A stretch of DNA of 64,000 nucleotides from Thalassotalea atypica (GCF_030295975.1 NZ_AP027364.1:1798001-1862000), one strand, 5' to 3'; shown: positions 1 through 7,195, counted from the first letter of the stretch. Translations and numbers: made by a program. Notes: generated from the letters alone by a model not told the origin.

Positions 1-109
1 CTAACTGCTCTTTGTCGAACCATACAGAAAGCCCAGCATTAGACAAATCTTGTGTGATTTTTTTAGCATATTCTGAATTAGAATGTGTATAACTTAAAAA
101 TATATCCAT
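1..109 (-). CDS. TIR-domain protein, integron cassette cargo (partial)
   Basis: This gene runs off the left edge; 36 codons are visible, starting at ATG 109-107 behind a GGAGT ribosome-binding site. The residues begin MDIFLSYTHSNSEYAKKI and continue to a VWFDKEQL stretch. That is the beta-A strand (DIFLSY) and the box-2-like VW-D part of a bacterial TIR domain (TIR_2 type). TIR domains cleave NAD or make cyclic ADP-ribose signals in anti-phage systems such as Thoeris and Pycsar/CBASS relatives, but also occur elsewhere. It is the first gene of a cassette whose 5' boundary is at 138/139. The catalytic glutamate and any effector or sensor domain lie outside the window, so the specific function is unknown. 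Confidence 0.75.
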   Translation of the reverse strand, partial: MDIFLSYTHSNSEYAKKITQDLSNAGLSVWFDKEQL

Positions 110-133
110 ATGACTCCAATATTGGCTAATACC

Positions 134-232
134 CCTAACGCCTCATTAAGAGGCTAAAAATAGTTGGTTAAAATAAGCGACGAAGGAGCAAAAACCAACT
201 GTTTTTTGTCCTGCTTTAATGACTTGTTATGC
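134..232 (-). repeat. attC recombination site of the HEPN-like cassette
   Basis: This is an imperfect palindrome of about 99 bp. On the plus strand it starts CCTAACG and ends GTTATGC, with an inner stem formed by TAGTTGGTT and AACCAACT. It differs from the attC at 2220-2319 at one position before the cassette-specific end. On the minus strand it follows the 216-809 gene, and the stop codon of that gene lies inside it. The base complementarity of GTTATGCTTTT with the far end of the same cassette (near 840-850) supports the assignment. Confidence 0.92.
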
Positions 233-809
233 TTTTATACCACCCAAACGCTTCTATTTTAATTCTTGCCTCTACACCTTGAATATCTATATTCATACAA
301 GCCAAAACTTCTGCCGCTGTTAACCAAATAGAAATCTTTGGGTTACTAGTCACGAAGTCGTGTCTAGTGATATGAGAGCCATTGTATTCGGCAGTTTCTA
401 CCACTCCGTGACCAGCCCATTTAACAAAAGCGCTAGCTTGATTTTTATCCATTTTGGTTAGGTAATCATTAAAGCTAAAATTTACATTTTCAATTTTGTG
501 AGCTAATTGGTTTCTCAAATTAGCTAGTTTTGTTAAAAAACCAGCCTGTTCTTTATATATAGCGTCCATTTTTTCAAGAAGTACAATTTTCCCGTTGCGT
601 GGATTAGCTTGCTCTAAGAATGCTAATTCAGTTTCAATTTCAGGTGCTCTAAAACGAATAGCTAATAAGTGAGTTGTGGCAGCTTCAAATAAAGCACTAA
701 CTTTGATAATAAATGACCAATCATCTTCTTTTAGTAAGTCTCGATAAAAGTCTTTTGGTAAATTAAGTCGTGATTCAAAATCGGAAACATCATTAAAAAT
801 ATTGCTCAC
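216..809 (-). CDS. HEPN-like protein, integron cassette cargo
   Basis: This 197-residue soluble protein starts at GTG 809 with AAGGA about ten bases upstream. It is all-alpha in character and carries LRNQLAHK, with R99 and H104 forming the R-N-x3-H version of the R-x4-6-H motif of HEPN domains. Many HEPN proteins are RNases in toxin-antitoxin or abortive-infection systems. RNxxxH also occurs in non-toxic relatives such as MltR and DUF4145-type proteins, so toxicity is inference. The last six residues (KSITSH) are encoded by attC DNA, so the cassette junction sets the C-terminus. No antitoxin gene is visible in the same cassette. Confidence 0.65.
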   Translation of the reverse strand: MSNIFNDVSDFESRLNLPKDFYRDLLKEDDWSFIIKVSALFEAATTHLLAIRFRAPEIETELAFLEQANPRNGKIVLLEKMDAIYKEQAGFLTKLANLRNQLAHKIENVNFSFNDYLTKMDKNQASAFVKWAGHGVVETAEYNGSHITRHDFVTSNPKISIWLTAAEVLACMNIDIQGVEARIKIEAFGWYKSITSH

Positions 810-844
810 TTAAACTAATTCCTTACACCAAACTTCGAGAAAAG

Positions 845-947
845 CATAACGCCCACTTAAGGGGCAAAATAGAGTTGGCTAAAATAAGTGAACGGAGTGA
901 ACAAAACAGCCAACTTTATTTTGTCCCTCTTTAAGTTCTTGTTATGT
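845..947 (-). repeat. attC recombination site of the 951-1265 cassette
   Basis: This site of about 100 bp runs on the plus strand from CATAACG to GTTATGT. The inner stem pairs AGTTGGCT with AGCCAACT. It lies directly downstream (minus strand) of the 951-1265 gene. The cassette begins near 1294 with the complement of the same GTTATGTTTTT, confirming that site and gene belong together. Confidence 0.9.
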
Positions 948-950
948 TTT

Positions 951-1265
951 TTATACTAAAACTATTGCCGACAACAAACCAGAACAAACTAACACCATTG
1001 AAAAATATAGAATTAATTTTCTAAGTTTATATTGGATAAGTTTTAATGGACGCAGGAAAAAATGACTGAACATACAACCAACGACACCAAACCAGAGTAG
1101 TGATACAAAATATGCATCGTTAGAATGGTAAATGATGGTAGCATTACGCCCCCAGAAAACAGCCTCGCCGGATAGCAGCAATAGAATAGTGTACGTGAGT
1201 AGTGATAACGGTGCTATTAAACCTAATACAGCTATTTCTACTTTTTGATATTTTGCTAAATCCAT
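951..1265 (-). CDS. small membrane protein, integron cassette cargo
   Basis: I do not recognise this 104-residue protein. It starts at ATG 1265 with a GTGGAA ribosome-binding site a few bases upstream. Three hydrophobic stretches are visible, at about residues 11-33, 52-70 and 84-103, so an inner-membrane protein with three passes is likely. It fills its cassette, with the stop codon only four bases from the attC. The gene has the same AT-rich base use as its neighbours. Cassette arrays often carry small membrane proteins of unknown role, and nothing here points to a specific function. Confidence 0.7.
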   Translation of the reverse strand: MDLAKYQKVEIAVLGLIAPLSLLTYTILLLLSGEAVFWGRNATIIYHSNDAYFVSLLWFGVVGCMFSHFFLRPLKLIQYKLRKLILYFSMVLVCSGLLSAIVLV

Positions 1266-1289
1266 TTATTCCACAACACTTGAGAAAAA

Positions 1290-1387
1290 CATAACGCCGC
1301 ATTAAGCGGCTATTTATAGTTGGCTAAAATATGTGAGGCACGAACAAAAGCCAACTGTAAATTGTCCGATTGAATGCCTTGTTAGCA
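1290..1387 (-). repeat. attC recombination site of the gene-less cassette
   Basis: This 98 bp site runs on the plus strand from CATAACG to GTTAGCA, with AGTTGGCT and AGCCAACT forming the inner stem. Its GTTAGCAGT end is matched, in complement, by the start of the cassette near 1604. Confidence 0.9.
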
Positions 1388-1604
1388 GTTTACAAATAAA
1401 CTTGAGCGGTTTACCGCTTAAACTATTTATAAGCTACTGATTAATTTAATGACTTTACCTTAATTAAAAAGAAGCGCTAAGAATAGGGCGACTTAAGATA
1501 AATGTAAAAAGATTGATTTGAACGAGGAATTGCATGATATGAAAATCCATTTTATTCGTTAAAAACTAATCCATGTTTTTACACTTAAAGATAAAGACTG
1601 CTAA
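1295..1604 (-). other. integron cassette without a convincing gene
   Basis: This 310 bp cassette lies between the attC at 1600-1700 and its own attC at 1290-1387. About 210 bp of non-attC DNA remain. On the minus strand the longest reading frame is 28 codons (ATG 1550 to stop 1464), without a good ribosome-binding site and with no recognisable product. The plus strand has nothing longer than a few codons. The cassette may carry a promoter, a small RNA or a decayed gene. GAGCGGTTTACCGCTT-like inverted bases near 1404-1420 could form a short hairpin close to the attC. Confidence 0.6.
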
Positions 1605-1700
1605 CGCCACGCTAAGCGGCGAAAAGTAGTTGGCTAAAATAGTGAACGTAGTGAACAAAAGCCAACTGTTTTTTGTCCGTTCTTGAGCGCCTTGTTAGGT
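1600..1700 (-). repeat. attC recombination site of the zinc-ribbon membrane-protein cassette
   Basis: This 101 bp site runs on the plus strand from GCTAACG to GTTAGGT, with inner stem AGTTGGCT/AGCCAACT. The stop codon of the 1695-2204 gene is inside its right end. GTTAGGTTTT is matched, in complement, at the start of the cassette near 2225. Confidence 0.9.
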
Positions 1701-2204
1701 TTTTACTAGCTCCTCACTACAATGAGGACATGATTGCATTGAAAAGCCAGCCTTTTTACTATTACTTAGTGCTAGAAATGGTAATTGCACATAACAAGCG
1801 GGGCAGCACCATATTTTACTTAGTACAAACCTTACAATGATAACTGTTGGTATTACGGTACTCCACATACCAACGGAAATGTGAACTGGCCCTAACATTA
1901 ACCCCGAGTGAAAAAATGCTTCAAGGGTTGGAACAGAGTATAAGCTCGCGAGAAATAAGAAATATACCAACACGAAAGTAGAAAGCTTCCATTTGGCTTG
2001 CCAAAAGCTTAGCTGAATTTTATTTCCATTTGGTTTATTTAGAAAGTAAGAGAAGATCAAAATACCTGTGAGCAATGCTAACGGTAGCCAACCCATTTGA
2101 TTATCACCTTCATAGGTACTTATAAGAGATATAAAAGTTAAAAGTCCAAACCACATGACCAAAGCTGTGATTATGACATTTAAAATATTTTTGAGAATCT
2201 TCAC
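1695..2204 (-). CDS. membrane protein with C-terminal CxxC pairs, integron cassette cargo
   Basis: The open frame extends to 2324, but its first 40 codons read through the neighbouring attC and cassette junction, so they are not expected to be translated. GTG 2204, preceded by AAGGAAG at five bases, is the better start and gives 169 residues. Several transmembrane stretches precede a tail with a CPAC pair and a CPHC pair, which resembles a small zinc ribbon. I do not recognise the family. The final codons and the stop lie in the attC core, so translation ends exactly at the cassette boundary. Confidence 0.65.
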   Translation of the reverse strand: MKILKNILNVIITALVMWFGLLTFISLISTYEGDNQMGWLPLALLTGILIFSYFLNKPNGNKIQLSFWQAKWKLSTFVLVYFLFLASLYSVPTLEAFFHSGLMLGPVHISVGMWSTVIPTVIIVRFVLSKIWCCPACYVQLPFLALSNSKKAGFSMQSCPHCSEELVKT

Positions 2205-2219
2205 TACTCTTCCTTGAAA

Positions 2220-2319
2220 ACCTAACGCCTCATTAAGAGGCAAAAAATAGTTGGTTAAAATAAGCGACGAAGGAGCAAAAACCAACTGTTTTTTGTCCTG
2301 CTTTAATGACTTGTTATAA
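2220..2319 (-). repeat. attC recombination site of the first cassette
   Basis: This 100 bp site runs on the plus strand from ACCTAAC to GTTATAA. From CCTAACG through CTTGTTAT it differs from the attC at 134-232 by a single base. Its GTTATAAGCCAC end (2313-2324) has an exact inverted copy at 2863-2874, which marks the other end of the same cassette at attI. Confidence 0.92.
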
Positions 2320-2844
2320 GCCACTTGCTACCAAGCTTAACGGTTTTGTAATTACTGAACTTAACCAATTAAAACCAGAGAAATTTTTAATTAACCAATA
2401 GATTAACACTATATTAATTAATAAGAATATAAAAAAGTAAACCTGAGCTACTTTGTAATTACCGCCAATTTTGAAACCGTTTTTAGGAACAAAAGTGGAG
2501 GTAAAACCAAGCAATGAATAACCCAAAGACCACAGAATAAAAAATGCAATATCCAATGTGATTTGAGCTGAGTGCGAATAAGCTAAAACGACAAAGGAGA
2601 TAGCCATGAATGCACGATATAAAGAAGGTAAATACTCAGTAGAGTACTCACCCAAATCATTGGGATCTTGGAAGTATTGTTGATCTAGTTTTTCAGAAAA
2701 TACAAAACTAGCGAGTAAGCAAAGATAGATAAATGAATGAACACCCAAACCCAGTTCGATTAAAACACCGATAACGAAAAACGCCACTAAAGCCCAGAGG
2801 TTCACTTGACGATTTTCTAATTTTAGGATTCTCGAAACGACCAT
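2314..2844 (-). CDS. multi-pass membrane protein, first integron cassette
   Basis: This 176-residue protein starts at ATG 2844. An AGGAAG sequence lies 12 bases upstream, still within the cassette if the attI crossover is at 2873/2874. Four or five hydrophobic segments are visible, around residues 14-45, 75-95, 97-118 and 133-153. I do not recognise the family. As the cassette next to attI it should be the most strongly expressed and the most recently inserted. Its stop codon is within the attC, overlapping the upstream end of the next open frame. No partner gene is visible. Confidence 0.7.
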   Translation of the reverse strand: MVVSRILKLENRQVNLWALVAFFVIGVLIELGLGVHSFIYLCLLASFVFSEKLDQQYFQDPNDLGEYSTEYLPSLYRAFMAISFVVLAYSHSAQITLDIAFFILWSLGYSLLGFTSTFVPKNGFKIGGNYKVAQVYFFIFLLINIVLIYWLIKNFSGFNWLSSVITKPLSLVASGL

Positions 2845-2859
2845 GTTAACGCAAAACTT

Positions 2860-2905
2860 CCTGTGGCTTATAACAGCTTATTAGAAGGCAAATTGCGCGC
2901 TTTCT
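2860..2905 (-). other. attI site (integron primary attachment site)
   Basis: The junction between integrase side and first cassette is placed at 2873/2874 on the minus-strand core CTGTTATAAGCC. The evidence is that GTTATAAGCCAC here is exactly complementary to the end of the first attC (2313-2324), as at every other cassette in the array. The outer limit towards intI is not defined by the sequence. A GCGCGCTTTC copy at 2895-2904 lies in the expected integrase-binding region. Confidence 0.6.
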
Positions 2906-3009
2906 ACAATTTATCTTCCTTGATTTATTAATTACTTAATAATTTAGCTTAATCAGCTTTTCTTTGCTAGTCATACAGTTAAATTGTTTTTTGTAGTGAT
3001 TCGTTGAGT

Positions 3010-3034
3010 GAAAGCGCGCAAAATGCGCGCTTTC
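3010..3034. repeat. 10-bp perfect inverted repeat upstream of intI
   Basis: GAAAGCGCGC and GCGCGCTTTC are separated by five bases. A third copy of GCGCGCTTTC is at 2895-2904, near attI. The element is much more GC-rich than its surroundings. It could be a hairpin, a terminator-like barrier between cassette promoter and intI, or a protein-binding site; neither side has a T-tract. Confidence 0.7.
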
Positions 3035-3059
3035 ATCGCGGAAAGAAGGATTTATGCTA

Positions 3060-3079
3060 AACTGTATTTATATACAGTT
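3060..3079 (+). promoter_or_regulatory. LexA (SOS) box of intI
   Basis: The sequence contains CTGT, eight A/T bases, then ACAG, flanked by A and T, matching the gammaproteobacterial LexA operator (CTGT-N8-ACAG). It ends 25 bases before the integrase start codon. SOS control of integron integrases through such a box is established for class 1 and Vibrio integrons. The conclusion for this integron is by analogy. Confidence 0.88.
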
Positions 3080-3103
3080 GTTTTTGTGAGCAGAGAAAAA
3101 TAA

Positions 3104-4066
3104 ATGAAATCACCTTATTTACGTTTTGTGGAGGAGCAAATGAGGGCGCGAAGGTATGCGAAGCGTACAATAGAAGCGTATACCTACTGGATAAAAGGTT
3201 TTATTAATTTTAATCATAAAAAGCATCCTAACGATTGTCATAACCACGAAGTTGAGGCATTTTTAAGCTTTCTAAGTAATCAGTTGAATGTGGCCCCAAG
3301 AACTCAAGCTTTAGCGTTAAATGCATTAGTGTATTTATATAAGTTTGTTGTTGGTAACCCATTAACTTTATCTTTAAGTTTTAATCGAACCAAAAATCAG
3401 CAAAAGTTACCTGTTGTACTTACAAAAATTGAAGTTGCGACATTACTAGATCAAATTAATAGTGCTTATCAACTACCCTGTAAATTAATGTATGGCAGTG
3501 GCTTACGGCTTATGGAAGTAGTAAGGCTACGTGTGCAAGATATTGATTTTGATTACCATTCTCTATGTGTTTGGCAAGGCAAAGGAGGGAAAAACAGAAG
3601 AGTAACATTGGCAAAAGATCTTGTAAGCGAATTAAAAACACAAATAGAATTAGCAAAAGTGCATTTCAATAAGGATATTTCAAAACAGGAATACGCGGGC
3701 GTATATTTGCCGTATGGATACGGAAGAAAAAACCCTACCGCTAGATTTGAATTTGGGTGGCATTACTTGTTTCCGTCTACAAGGTTAAGTGCTGATCCTG
3801 AAACTGGAGAGATCAGGCGTCATCATATTGATCACACCGTATTACGAAAATCGATTAAATCGGCAAGAATTGCCTCAGGTTTGAATAAACAGGTGACCTG
3901 TCATACTTTGCGACATTCATTTGCTACACATTTGCTTCAACGTGGTACAGATATCAGAACCATACAAGAACAGCTTGGTCATACGGACATTCGTACAACA
4001 CAGATATACACTCATGTAATAGAACAAGGAGCTAACGGTGTAAAAAGCCCCTTGGATGATTTATAA
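3104..4066 (+). CDS. intI: Integron integrase IntI (tyrosine recombinase)
   Basis: This 320-residue enzyme should recombine attI with attC sites to insert, excise and shuffle the minus-strand cassettes to its left. The core-binding SAM-like domain covers about residues 1-85 and the catalytic domain about 105-310. Catalytic residues visible are R135, H267-x-x-R270, H293 and Y302. The extra integron-specific insertion that separates IntI from XerC/D is present around residues 218-242 (HYLFPS...IRRHH). Length equals that of Vibrio-type IntI and there is no frameshift, so the gene looks functional. It is divergent from the cassettes, as usual. Regulation is likely by LexA. A weak GAG-type ribosome site precedes the ATG. 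Confidence 0.95.
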   Translation: MKSPYLRFVEEQMRARRYAKRTIEAYTYWIKGFINFNHKKHPNDCHNHEVEAFLSFLSNQLNVAPRTQALALNALVYLYKFVVGNPLTLSLSFNRTKNQQKLPVVLTKIEVATLLDQINSAYQLPCKLMYGSGLRLMEVVRLRVQDIDFDYHSLCVWQGKGGKNRRVTLAKDLVSELKTQIELAKVHFNKDISKQEYAGVYLPYGYGRKNPTARFEFGWHYLFPSTRLSADPETGEIRRHHIDHTVLRKSIKSARIASGLNKQVTCHTLRHSFATHLLQRGTDIRTIQEQLGHTDIRTTQIYTHVIEQGANGVKSPLDDL

Positions 4067-4089
4067 CGCGGTTTTACAGTGACATAAAA

Positions 4090-4113
4090 AAACGCCCAAA
4101 GTAGGGCGTTTTC
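4090..4113. terminator. Terminator between convergent intI and ybiT
   Basis: AACGCCC and GGGCGTT form a 7 bp stem around a six-base loop, with A-rich bases on the left and TTTC on the right. It can serve both strands and closes both convergent genes. Confidence 0.8.
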
Positions 4114-4137
4114 TATTAGGCTAGTTATGCGCTTAAG

Positions 4138-5724
4138 TTACTCTTGAGACGCTAAGTACTCTTCGTAAGTACCTGCAAAATCAACGTAACCGTCTTCTTT
4201 TAATTCAATAATACGGGTTGCAAGGCTTGATACAAACTCACGGTCGTGTGATACAAATACGATAGAGCCTTCAAACTGTTCTAGTGCCATGTTTAGTGAC
4301 TCAATAGATTCCATATCCAAGTGGTTGGTTGGCTCGTCCATTAATAAGATGTTTGGTTTTTGCATCATTAACTTACCAAACAACATGCGACCTTGTTCAC
4401 CACCTGATAGTACTTTAACTGACTTTTTAATGTCGTCAGCAGAGAACAATAAACGCCCTAAGTAACCACGAATGCTTTGTTCGTCGTCTTCAGCGCTACG
4501 CCATTGGCTCATCCATTCAAATACCGTCATGTCTTCTTCGAATTCATGTGCGTGATCTTGCGCGTAATAGCCGATGCTGTGGTTTTCAGACCACTTGAAG
4601 CTACCTGACGTTGGTTCGTATTCGCTCATTAACGTTCTTAAGAACGTGGTTTTACCCGCACCATTTTCACCAATTACCGCGATACGTTCGCCCACTTCAG
4701 CCATGAAGTTAATGTCTTTTAGTACGTGGTTGTCGTCAAAACTTTTGTTTAGGTGTTCTACTTCTAATACGTTACGGAATAATTGCTTTTCCTGCGTGAA
4801 ACGAATGAATGGGTTTACACGGCTTGAGGCTTTAACTTCCGCCAATTGAATTTTATCAATTTGTTTAGCGCGAGAAGTGGCTTGCTTCGCTTTTGACGCG
4901 TTCGCTGAGAAACGTGCAACAAAGGCTTGAAGCTCACCAATTTGGGCTTTTTTCTTGGCATTGTCGGCAATAAGTTGTTGGCGTGCTTGGGTTGATGCCA
5001 ACATATATTCGTCATAGTTTCCTGGGAATACACGTAATTCACCGTAGTCTAAATCGGCCATGTGTGTACACACAGAGTTTAAGAAGTGACGGTCATGCGA
5101 AATAATAATCATGGTCGATTCACGTTCGTTCAACGTGTCTTCTAACCACTGAATGGTGTGAATGTCCAAGTTGTTGGTTGGCTCATCCAGTAATAAAATG
5201 TCTGGATCAGCAAACAGTGCTTGTGCCAGCAGTACACGAAGCTTCCAACCAGGAGCCACTTCACTCATTAAGCCGTAATGCTGTTCAACGGGAATACCTA
5301 CACCCATTAATAATTCACCAGCGCGGCTTTCTGCACTGTAGCCATCCATTTCAGCGTATTCTGACTCTAAGTCACCAACGCGCATGCCATCTTCTTCGCT
5401 CATTTCTGGTAAAGCGTAAATGCGATCACGTTCTTCCTTTACCGCCCATAGTTCGGTATGGCCCATGATAACCGTGTCAACAACACTGTATTGTTCAAAG
5501 GCAAACTGGTCTTGGCGAAGTTTACCGACGCGATCATTTTGATCAAGTGAGATATTACCGCTGGTAGGGTCTAAATCGTAACCTAGAATTTTCATGAAGG
5601 TTGATTTACCACAACCATTCGCACCAATTAAACCGTATCGGTTTCCATTGCCAAACTTTTGTGAAATGTTTTCAAACAATGGCTTAGCGCCGAATTGTTG
5701 CGTGATGTTGTTTGCTATAAGCAT
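4138..5724 (-). CDS. ybiT: ABC-F family ATPase YbiT
   Basis: This soluble protein has two ABC ATPase domains in one chain and no membrane segments. ABC-F proteins bind the ribosomal E site and help stalled translation. Visible motifs are Walker A GANGCGKS and GENGAGKT, and Walker [12 protein letters not shown] and [11 protein letters not shown]. The linker between them is rich in basic residues. Sequence and length (528 residues) follow E. coli YbiT closely. ATG 5724 is chosen over ATG 5739 because it matches the family N-terminus ([12 protein letters not shown]) and has a GGTAG site eight bases upstream. A strong sigma-70 promoter lies at 5757-5785. Confidence 0.93.
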   Translation of the reverse strand: MLIANNITQQFGAKPLFENISQKFGNGNRYGLIGANGCGKSTFMKILGYDLDPTSGNISLDQNDRVGKLRQDQFAFEQYSVVDTVIMGHTELWAVKEERDRIYALPEMSEEDGMRVGDLESEYAEMDGYSAESRAGELLMGVGIPVEQHYGLMSEVAPGWKLRVLLAQALFADPDILLLDEPTNNLDIHTIQWLEDTLNERESTMIIISHDRHFLNSVCTHMADLDYGELRVFPGNYDEYMLASTQARQQLIADNAKKKAQIGELQAFVARFSANASKAKQATSRAKQIDKIQLAEVKASSRVNPFIRFTQEKQLFRNVLEVEHLNKSFDDNHVLKDINFMAEVGERIAVIGENGAGKTTFLRTLMSEYEPTSGSFKWSENHSIGYYAQDHAHEFEEDMTVFEWMSQWRSAEDDEQSIRGYLGRLLFSADDIKKSVKVLSGGEQGRMLFGKLMMQKPNILLMDEPTNHLDMESIESLNMALEQFEGSIVFVSHDREFVSSLATRIIELKEDGYVDFAGTYEEYLASQE

Positions 5725-5756
5725 GTATAAATCTACCAATAAAAATAATGCGCGCG

Positions 5757-5785
5757 ATTATACAGACACTACAAGCTGAAGTCAT
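5757..5785 (-). promoter_or_regulatory. Sigma-70 promoter of ybiT
   Basis: On the minus strand a perfect -10 TATAAT (5762-5757) is 17 bases from a -35 ATGACT (5785-5780). A GC-rich discriminator, CGCGCGC, follows the -10. Such a discriminator often goes with stringent control. Confidence 0.7.
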
Positions 5786-5825
5786 GCTTGATGAAGATAA
5801 AGTAGAGCAAAATGATTAATTTTTG

Positions 5826-6380
5826 CTAATAATTCGAATGGGCTGTTACTGGCAGCAATCGGCAGGTAAAGGTTGTGCAGCCCAATGCCTTGCCATTTAA
5901 CGTAATAAAATTTGGCTCAAAGGAATAGGGGGTGAAATCTAGCTTTTTTAATACAGCGATTGAAGCGGGATTATTTTCAAGTACTTGTGCGTGTATCGTT
6001 CGAGTTGAATAAGTAGTCCTAGCGCGCTCAAGCAGTGCTTTTAGGCAGTAACTTGCATACCCTTTGTTAATGCTATGCTCTGCAACACGGTAGCCTACAC
6101 TGCAGATATGATTTTGCGTTTCAATATCTTTTAAATTGCCGCGCGCAACAATAAAACCTTGATGAATTAACACTCCTGAATAGTGGCTGCCACGTTTCAT
6201 GTTTTTTTCGGCTTGAATGATATGTTGTTCTATGCCGCTTGTGCTGTAAAAACTTGCAGGTCTTGGTGTGATCAATGACTCAAACCAAGCTTTGTTTTCT
6301 GATTCAAATTGAAGCAGTAAATCAAGGTGCTTGAGTGAGAGTGTCTCGAAGGTTAGGGTAGGTTCAGTAACTGTTGTCAT
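5826..6380 (-). CDS. GNAT-family N-acetyltransferase (RimJ/RimL type)
   Basis: This 184-residue protein resembles the RimJ/RimL/SpeG group that transfers acetyl from acetyl-CoA to amines or protein N-termini. The acetyl-CoA-binding motif A region is recognisable around residues 92-115 (VGYRVAEHSINKGYA), followed by the usual VLENNPASIAVLKKLDF motif B. The substrate cannot be told from sequence. It is the last gene of a minus-strand run behind the metallo-beta-lactamase, with short gaps (54, 70 and 40 bases), so co-transcription is possible. It is not an aminoglycoside enzyme that I can recognise. Confidence 0.8.
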   Translation of the reverse strand: MTTVTEPTLTFETLSLKHLDLLLQFESENKAWFESLITPRPASFYSTSGIEQHIIQAEKNMKRGSHYSGVLIHQGFIVARGNLKDIETQNHICSVGYRVAEHSINKGYASYCLKALLERARTTYSTRTIHAQVLENNPASIAVLKKLDFTPYSFEPNFITLNGKALGCTTFTCRLLPVTAHSNY

Positions 6381-6420
6381 GATTTGTTAACCAGTGATTA
6401 GCAGGGCAATATGACATATG

Positions 6421-6612
6421 TTACTTGGTGCGCTCTTTGATAGCTTCTTCGAGCTTTCTTAATTCAGCGTGGCATTCTTTGTTCTGTTTAGTTGAACCTT
6501 TGGTGCACGTTGCGCTGTTGTTATTGCTTAAATCAACGTCTCTTGATGTGCCATAGTAAACACACGACGACAATAATAATATACACAATATCGCGAAACT
6601 AATTCTCATCAT
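6421..6612 (-). CDS. small lipoprotein
   Basis: This 63-residue protein has a lipoprotein signal peptide: hydrophobic residues 4-15, then LLSSC with the lipid-accepting cysteine at residue 17. The mature part is short, polar and has two further cysteines (CTKGSTKQNKEC), which could form a disulfide. GGAG precedes two adjacent ATG codons, so the start is either 6612 or 6609. I do not recognise the family. It lies in the run with the metallo-beta-lactamase. Confidence 0.7.
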   Translation of the reverse strand: MMRISFAILCILLLSSCVYYGTSRDVDLSNNNSATCTKGSTKQNKECHAELRKLEEAIKERTK

Positions 6613-6682
6613 GTACTCCGTTTCATGAGTTAAATCTATCTAATTAAAGGGTAGGTTGTTGCTTGTTATTTATTATGACAGC

Positions 6683-7141
6683 TTATTTCTTACTTTTATG
6701 TCTTTGATCATCGTGATATTGCCAAAGTACATTCAGTATTTTCCATTCCCCGTTGTCATTTTTAACTAGATGCATGTAGTCAATCCATTCGTCAGCCGTT
6801 AGTTTTACTGACGCTACGCGGTTATCTATGTCGAATATTTTAATATCAATTTTTGGCTGTGCAGGGAACTTGTCACCATTTTTATTATAGTTATCCGCCA
6901 CCCACACCATAGTGTCAAAGTCGGTTTCCATGATGGTTTCCGCGCCATCTTTTGTTTGCCAATACGTTCTTTTAGCTAATTTTTTATCCAGCCCTTTTTT
7001 CATCATCTCAGGGGCTACCTTGTGCTGAGACTCAATATAATCAAGCACGGCTCTTTTAACTTTATCGGAATCGGATACCTGAACAGCAATTACGTGGCTG
7101 GACAATAGCATTGATAACAGTAGGGTAATGGTGCGATACAT
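6683..7141 (-). CDS. exported NTF2-like protein (lumazine-binding-like family)
   Basis: This 152-residue protein has an N-terminal signal peptide (residues 1-19). The rest fits the cone-shaped NTF2/SnoaL fold: N-terminal helices (VKRAVLDYIESQH), then beta strands ending in the typical WKILNVLW. This resembles the Pfam group called putative lumazine-binding (Lumazine_bd_2), whose members mostly have no known reaction. It starts 54 bases after the metallo-beta-lactamase gene on the same strand and may be cotranscribed. No catalytic residues can be assigned. Confidence 0.7.
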   Translation of the reverse strand: MYRTITLLLSMLLSSHVIAVQVSDSDKVKRAVLDYIESQHKVAPEMMKKGLDKKLAKRTYWQTKDGAETIMETDFDTMVWVADNYNKNGDKFPAQPKIDIKIFDIDNRVASVKLTADEWIDYMHLVKNDNGEWKILNVLWQYHDDQRHKSKK

Positions 7142-7195
7142 AAAGCTGTCCTTAGTTGTTTTGCGATGGTTTGCGTTGTTATTTGGCGCTATTTG

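Noticed and set aside
134-2319. The repeats as a CRISPR array
   Set aside because: Units are about 100 bp, palindromic and separated by whole genes of different length; they are attC sites.
2205-2324. N-terminal 40 codons of the long frame 1695-2324
   Set aside because: They are translated attC sequence crossing the cassette junction; GTG 2204 with AAGGAAG is the better start.
2841-2856. GTTAACG at 2845-2851 as the attI crossover
   Set aside because: It resembles the core site, but the first attC ends GTTATAAGCCAC, which is matched at 2863-2874 and not here.
4574-5468. Plus-strand and alternative-frame ORFs within ybiT
   Set aside because: They are shadows of a well-matched family member on the minus strand.
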